In this document: positions 62,138 through 64,000 of the stretch, one piece after another
Layout of the letters: every line of letters begins with the position of its first letter
Position numbering within the stretch: position 1 is the first letter of the stretch
Source of the DNA: Bacteroidota bacterium
GTDB lineage: Bacteria > Bacteroidota > Bacteroidia > Chitinophagales > Chitinophagaceae
Length of the DNA: 64,000 nt
NCBI GenBank assembly: GCA_025363385.1
Contig: JANYEA010000032.1
Span: 1-64,000, forward strand
Direction: 5' to 3'
Program-made: the position numbers and the translations under genes
The notes under the pieces: model-generated
Database searches by the model: none
Told to the model about the DNA's origin: nothing
The model's input: only the letters and a program-made list of their open reading frames with translations

Positions 62138-62767
62138 ATGACGAAGTTTTTAATTTATATTAAAAAAGATTTTTTTGGAAAGTGGCTATCGGGTTTCTAT
62201 GGATTCGCAATTTTATTTTTGATAGCATCCTGTAATAGTAATTTCACTGCTAAACCACAAGGCTATTTTAGTATTGATTTTCCGAAACACGAGTACCAGA
62301 CTTTCAACCAACCCGGTTATCCCTATACTTTTGAATACCCCGTATATGCAAAAGTATTAAAAGATAGTACTTTTTTTGGAGGAACTACAGAGAACCCCTG
62401 GTGGATCAATATTGACTTCCCACAATTTGCCGGTAGAATTTATGTGAGCTATAAAGAGATTGGAAAAAACAAGTTTGATACCCTTATAAAACACGCATAT
62501 ATTCTTACAGGAAAACATAGCTCTAAAGCTTACTCAATAGACGACTCATTAATTAATACTTCGAACCAGGTTCACGGAATGTTTTTTTCGGTAGGTGGGG
62601 ATGTGGCTACTTCCAATCAATTTTACTTAACAGATTCTACCAAGCATTTTTTAAGAGGGGCGCTTTATTTTGATGCTACTCCTAATGCAGACTCTTTAGG
62701 AATTGTGAACCAGTTTTTAATGCAAGACGTAAAACATTTGATCAACACATTCAAGTGGCGGAATTAA
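62138..62767 (+). CDS. gldD: Gliding motility lipoprotein GldD
   Basis: GldD is a membrane lipoprotein required for gliding. The 209-residue protein has an unusually long N-terminal region before the lipobox cysteine at residue 32 (LFLIASC). The mature part has the GldD landmarks KPQGYFSIDFPKHEYQTFNQPGYPYTFEYPVYA, FGGTTENPWWINIDFPQFAGRIYVSYKEI, and SVGGDVATSNQFYLTDSTKHFLRGALYF. It starts 11 bp after gldE and is surely co-transcribed with it. The gldE-gldD pair is conserved across Bacteroidota. Confidence 0.93.
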   Translation: MTKFLIYIKKDFFGKWLSGFYGFAILFLIASCNSNFTAKPQGYFSIDFPKHEYQTFNQPGYPYTFEYPVYAKVLKDSTFFGGTTENPWWINIDFPQFAGRIYVSYKEIGKNKFDTLIKHAYILTGKHSSKAYSIDDSLINTSNQVHGMFFSVGGDVATSNQFYLTDSTKHFLRGALYFDATPNADSLGIVNQFLMQDVKHLINTFKWRN

Positions 62768-62817
62768 TTTTTTGATAGTAGTTTTAACCTTGAAAAAGAA
62801 TACAGAATAAAGTAGTT

Positions 62818-63405
62818 ATGATAGCAATTGACAATGTATTGGTAAGTGAAGAGATTATTGAAGAGCAATTTGTGTGCGACTTAAATAAGTGCAAAGGAGG
62901 ATGCTGTGAAGACGGTGACGCCGGAGCACCTATGGAAAAATGGGAATTGGAAAAGTTGAATGAATATTACGAAGTGATTAAACCCTATATGACCCCTGAA
63001 GGCATTAAGGAAATTAATAAGCAAGGAAAATATTTATACGACCAAGAATTTGGATGGGTAACTCCTACCATTGATGGAACTATCTGTGCTTATGGTTATA
63101 GAGATAAATACGATATTATTAAATGTAGTATTGAAGATGCTTATAACGACGGAAAACTCGATTGGAAAAAACCCATTAGCTGTCATTTATTTCCTATTCG
63201 AATTAAAAAAAGTAAACGCGATCCGGAAATGGAATATGTAAACTACGAGCCTAGGGAAGATCTATGTGCTGCAGCTTGTAGTTTTGGCAAAAAATTAAAA
63301 ATGCCAGTGTATGTGTTTTTAAAAGAATCCATTACTAGAAAATACGGAGCAGAATTCTATGAAGCTCTTGAAGCAACTGCCAAAGAAATGAACAAAAAGA
63401 AATAA
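62818..63405 (+). CDS. DUF3109 family protein
   Basis: This is a conserved protein of 195 residues with no defined role. It contains a Cys-rich start (CDLNKCKGGCCEDGD) and further conserved cysteines in GTICAYGYRDKYDIIKCSIEDAY, ISCHLFPIRI and DLCAAACSFGKKL. This arrangement is typical of DUF3109 and related YkgJ-type metal-binding proteins. It has no signal peptide. The gene lies 50 bp after gldD and 8 bp before lutB. A metal cluster or zinc-binding role is likely from the cysteines but not proven. Confidence 0.88.
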   Translation: MIAIDNVLVSEEIIEEQFVCDLNKCKGGCCEDGDAGAPMEKWELEKLNEYYEVIKPYMTPEGIKEINKQGKYLYDQEFGWVTPTIDGTICAYGYRDKYDIIKCSIEDAYNDGKLDWKKPISCHLFPIRIKKSKRDPEMEYVNYEPREDLCAAACSFGKKLKMPVYVFLKESITRKYGAEFYEALEATAKEMNKKK

Positions 63406-63413
63406 GTAGACAA

Positions 63414-64000
63414 ATGAAAGATAACGCCGCATCATTTATTGCAAAAAGTACTATTAAAGCAGCTGATCTGGATCATCGCAGAAAGATCAATTTTAATATT
63501 AGCAAATACAATGCGGTTGTGCCTATTGGCAAGCAACAATTTTCTGACAATATGCTTGCCCGTGAAATTGCTAAAAATAAAAAATGGGATGCAATAGAGC
63601 ACCTGGATAAGCACCTCGAAAATTTTGAAAAAAGAATTACTGCGCGCGGGGCTAAAGTAATTTGGGCTGAAAATGCAGAAGAAGCGTTAGAGGAAATTGG
63701 AAAAATTTGTCAGGAAAAAAACTGTAAGACCCTTGTGAAAAGCAAGAGCATGGTTACAGAAGAAATTCATTTAAACCATTATCTGGAGTCAATTGGTATT
63801 GATAGTGTTGAAACAGATTTAGGCGAATATATTCAACAATTAGATGGTGAACCACCTTATCATATTGTTACCCCTGCCATGCACAAGAGCAAAGAAGATG
63901 TAGCAAAATTGTTTGCAGATAAATTGGGTACACCAGGTGGACTTTCACCCGAAGAATTAACTCAGGTAGCCAGAATTAAATTACGTGAAAAATATGTGCA
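63414..64000 (+). CDS. lutB: LutB/LldF-family iron-sulfur lactate utilisation protein (partial)
   Basis: The first 195 residues are visible; the gene continues past the right edge. The sequence from MKDNAASFIAKS through AREIAKNKKWDAIEHLDKHLENFEKRITARGAKVIWAEN and KSKSMVTEEIHLNHYLESIGIDSVETDLGEYI matches the LUD domain of LutB/LldF. These proteins act with LutA and LutC in L-lactate oxidation and use [4Fe-4S] clusters. The C-terminal Cys motifs lie outside the window, so this part of the call rests on the N-terminal domain. The start ATG lies 8 bp after the DUF3109 gene. Confidence 0.88.
   Translation, partial: MKDNAASFIAKSTIKAADLDHRRKINFNISKYNAVVPIGKQQFSDNMLAREIAKNKKWDAIEHLDKHLENFEKRITARGAKVIWAENAEEALEEIGKICQEKNCKTLVKSKSMVTEEIHLNHYLESIGIDSVETDLGEYIQQLDGEPPYHIVTPAMHKSKEDVAKLFADKLGTPGGLSPEELTQVARIKLREKYV

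Overview
The window looks like chromosomal core DNA of a Bacteroidota bacterium, most likely of the Chitinophagaceae or a near relative. The DNA is AT-rich. It carries two SusC/SusD pairs, SusE/SusF-type lipoproteins, the gliding and type IX secretion genes gldH, gldE and gldD, and a protein with a C-terminal type IX sorting domain. Several genes are preceded by the Bacteroidota -7 promoter box TAnnTTTG, and many start codons lack a recognisable Shine-Dalgarno. No rRNA, tRNA, CRISPR array, insertion sequence, prophage or integrase was seen. The last gene (lutB-like) runs off the right edge.

Layout. 0.1-9 kb: an orphan LytTR response regulator, rnhB, heme A synthase, a lipid kinase/fabH/hydrolase group on the minus strand, a membrane acyltransferase-like protein and typA. 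9-11.5 kb: a DUF4397 lipoprotein, a small secreted protein, and obg. 11.5-16.7 kb: a seven-gene minus-strand phenylacetate operon (tetR/paaR-paaE-paaA-paaB-paaC-paaD-paaG) with a PaaR-like operator at its head. 16.9-23.4 kb: a PfkB kinase, asd with a candidate leader-peptide attenuator, bifunctional NAD(P)HX repair enzyme, a DUF2461 protein and ligA. 23.5-34.8 kb: an alpha-glucan utilisation locus made of a Nudix/winged-helix regulator, a GH13 amylase with a type IX sorting tail, SusC, SusD, SusE-like and SusE/F-like proteins. Four short operator-like dyads lie in front of the amylase. 34.9-50.1 kb: yicC, gldH coupled to a two-component system, an arginase-fold protein, PBP4-type dacB, mutL, an M3 peptidase, ricT/PSP1 with holB, a glutathione peroxidase, comF and radA. 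50.1-55.8 kb: a 617-bp AT-rich intergenic region followed by a second, enzyme-less SusC/SusD pair. 55.9-64 kb: RNase E/G, a 31-residue AURKAIP1/COX24-like basic protein, a TPR protein and an HU protein on the minus strand, then mutY-ssb-gldE-gldD, a DUF3109 protein and lutB on the plus strand.

How the genes work together. The starch-type locus forms one coherent unit: the secreted amylase cuts alpha-glucan outside the cell, surface lipoproteins SusD/E/F bind it, and SusC imports the products. GldD/GldE/GldH belong to the gliding and type IX secretion machinery, the route predicted for the amylase. The paa operon encodes the ring-epoxidation step of aerobic phenylacetate breakdown, but the CoA ligase and lower pathway are not in the window.

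The strongest undescribed-looking signals are regulatory: (i) a promoter, a 14-codon leader ORF and mutually exclusive hairpins in front of asd; (ii) two TGTGT-N7-ACACA dyads plus two LacI-like GCAAACG-NTTGC dyads at the amylase promoter; (iii) an operator matching the PaaR type; (iv) an orphan bidirectional terminator and a 31-codon upstream ORF in front of the second SusC; and (v) several promoters so close to start codons that leaderless transcripts are likely. Proteins with altered active sites (arginase-like, MutL, glutathione peroxidase, Nudix regulator) are also worth a look. All calls were made by reading the sequence; no database search was run.
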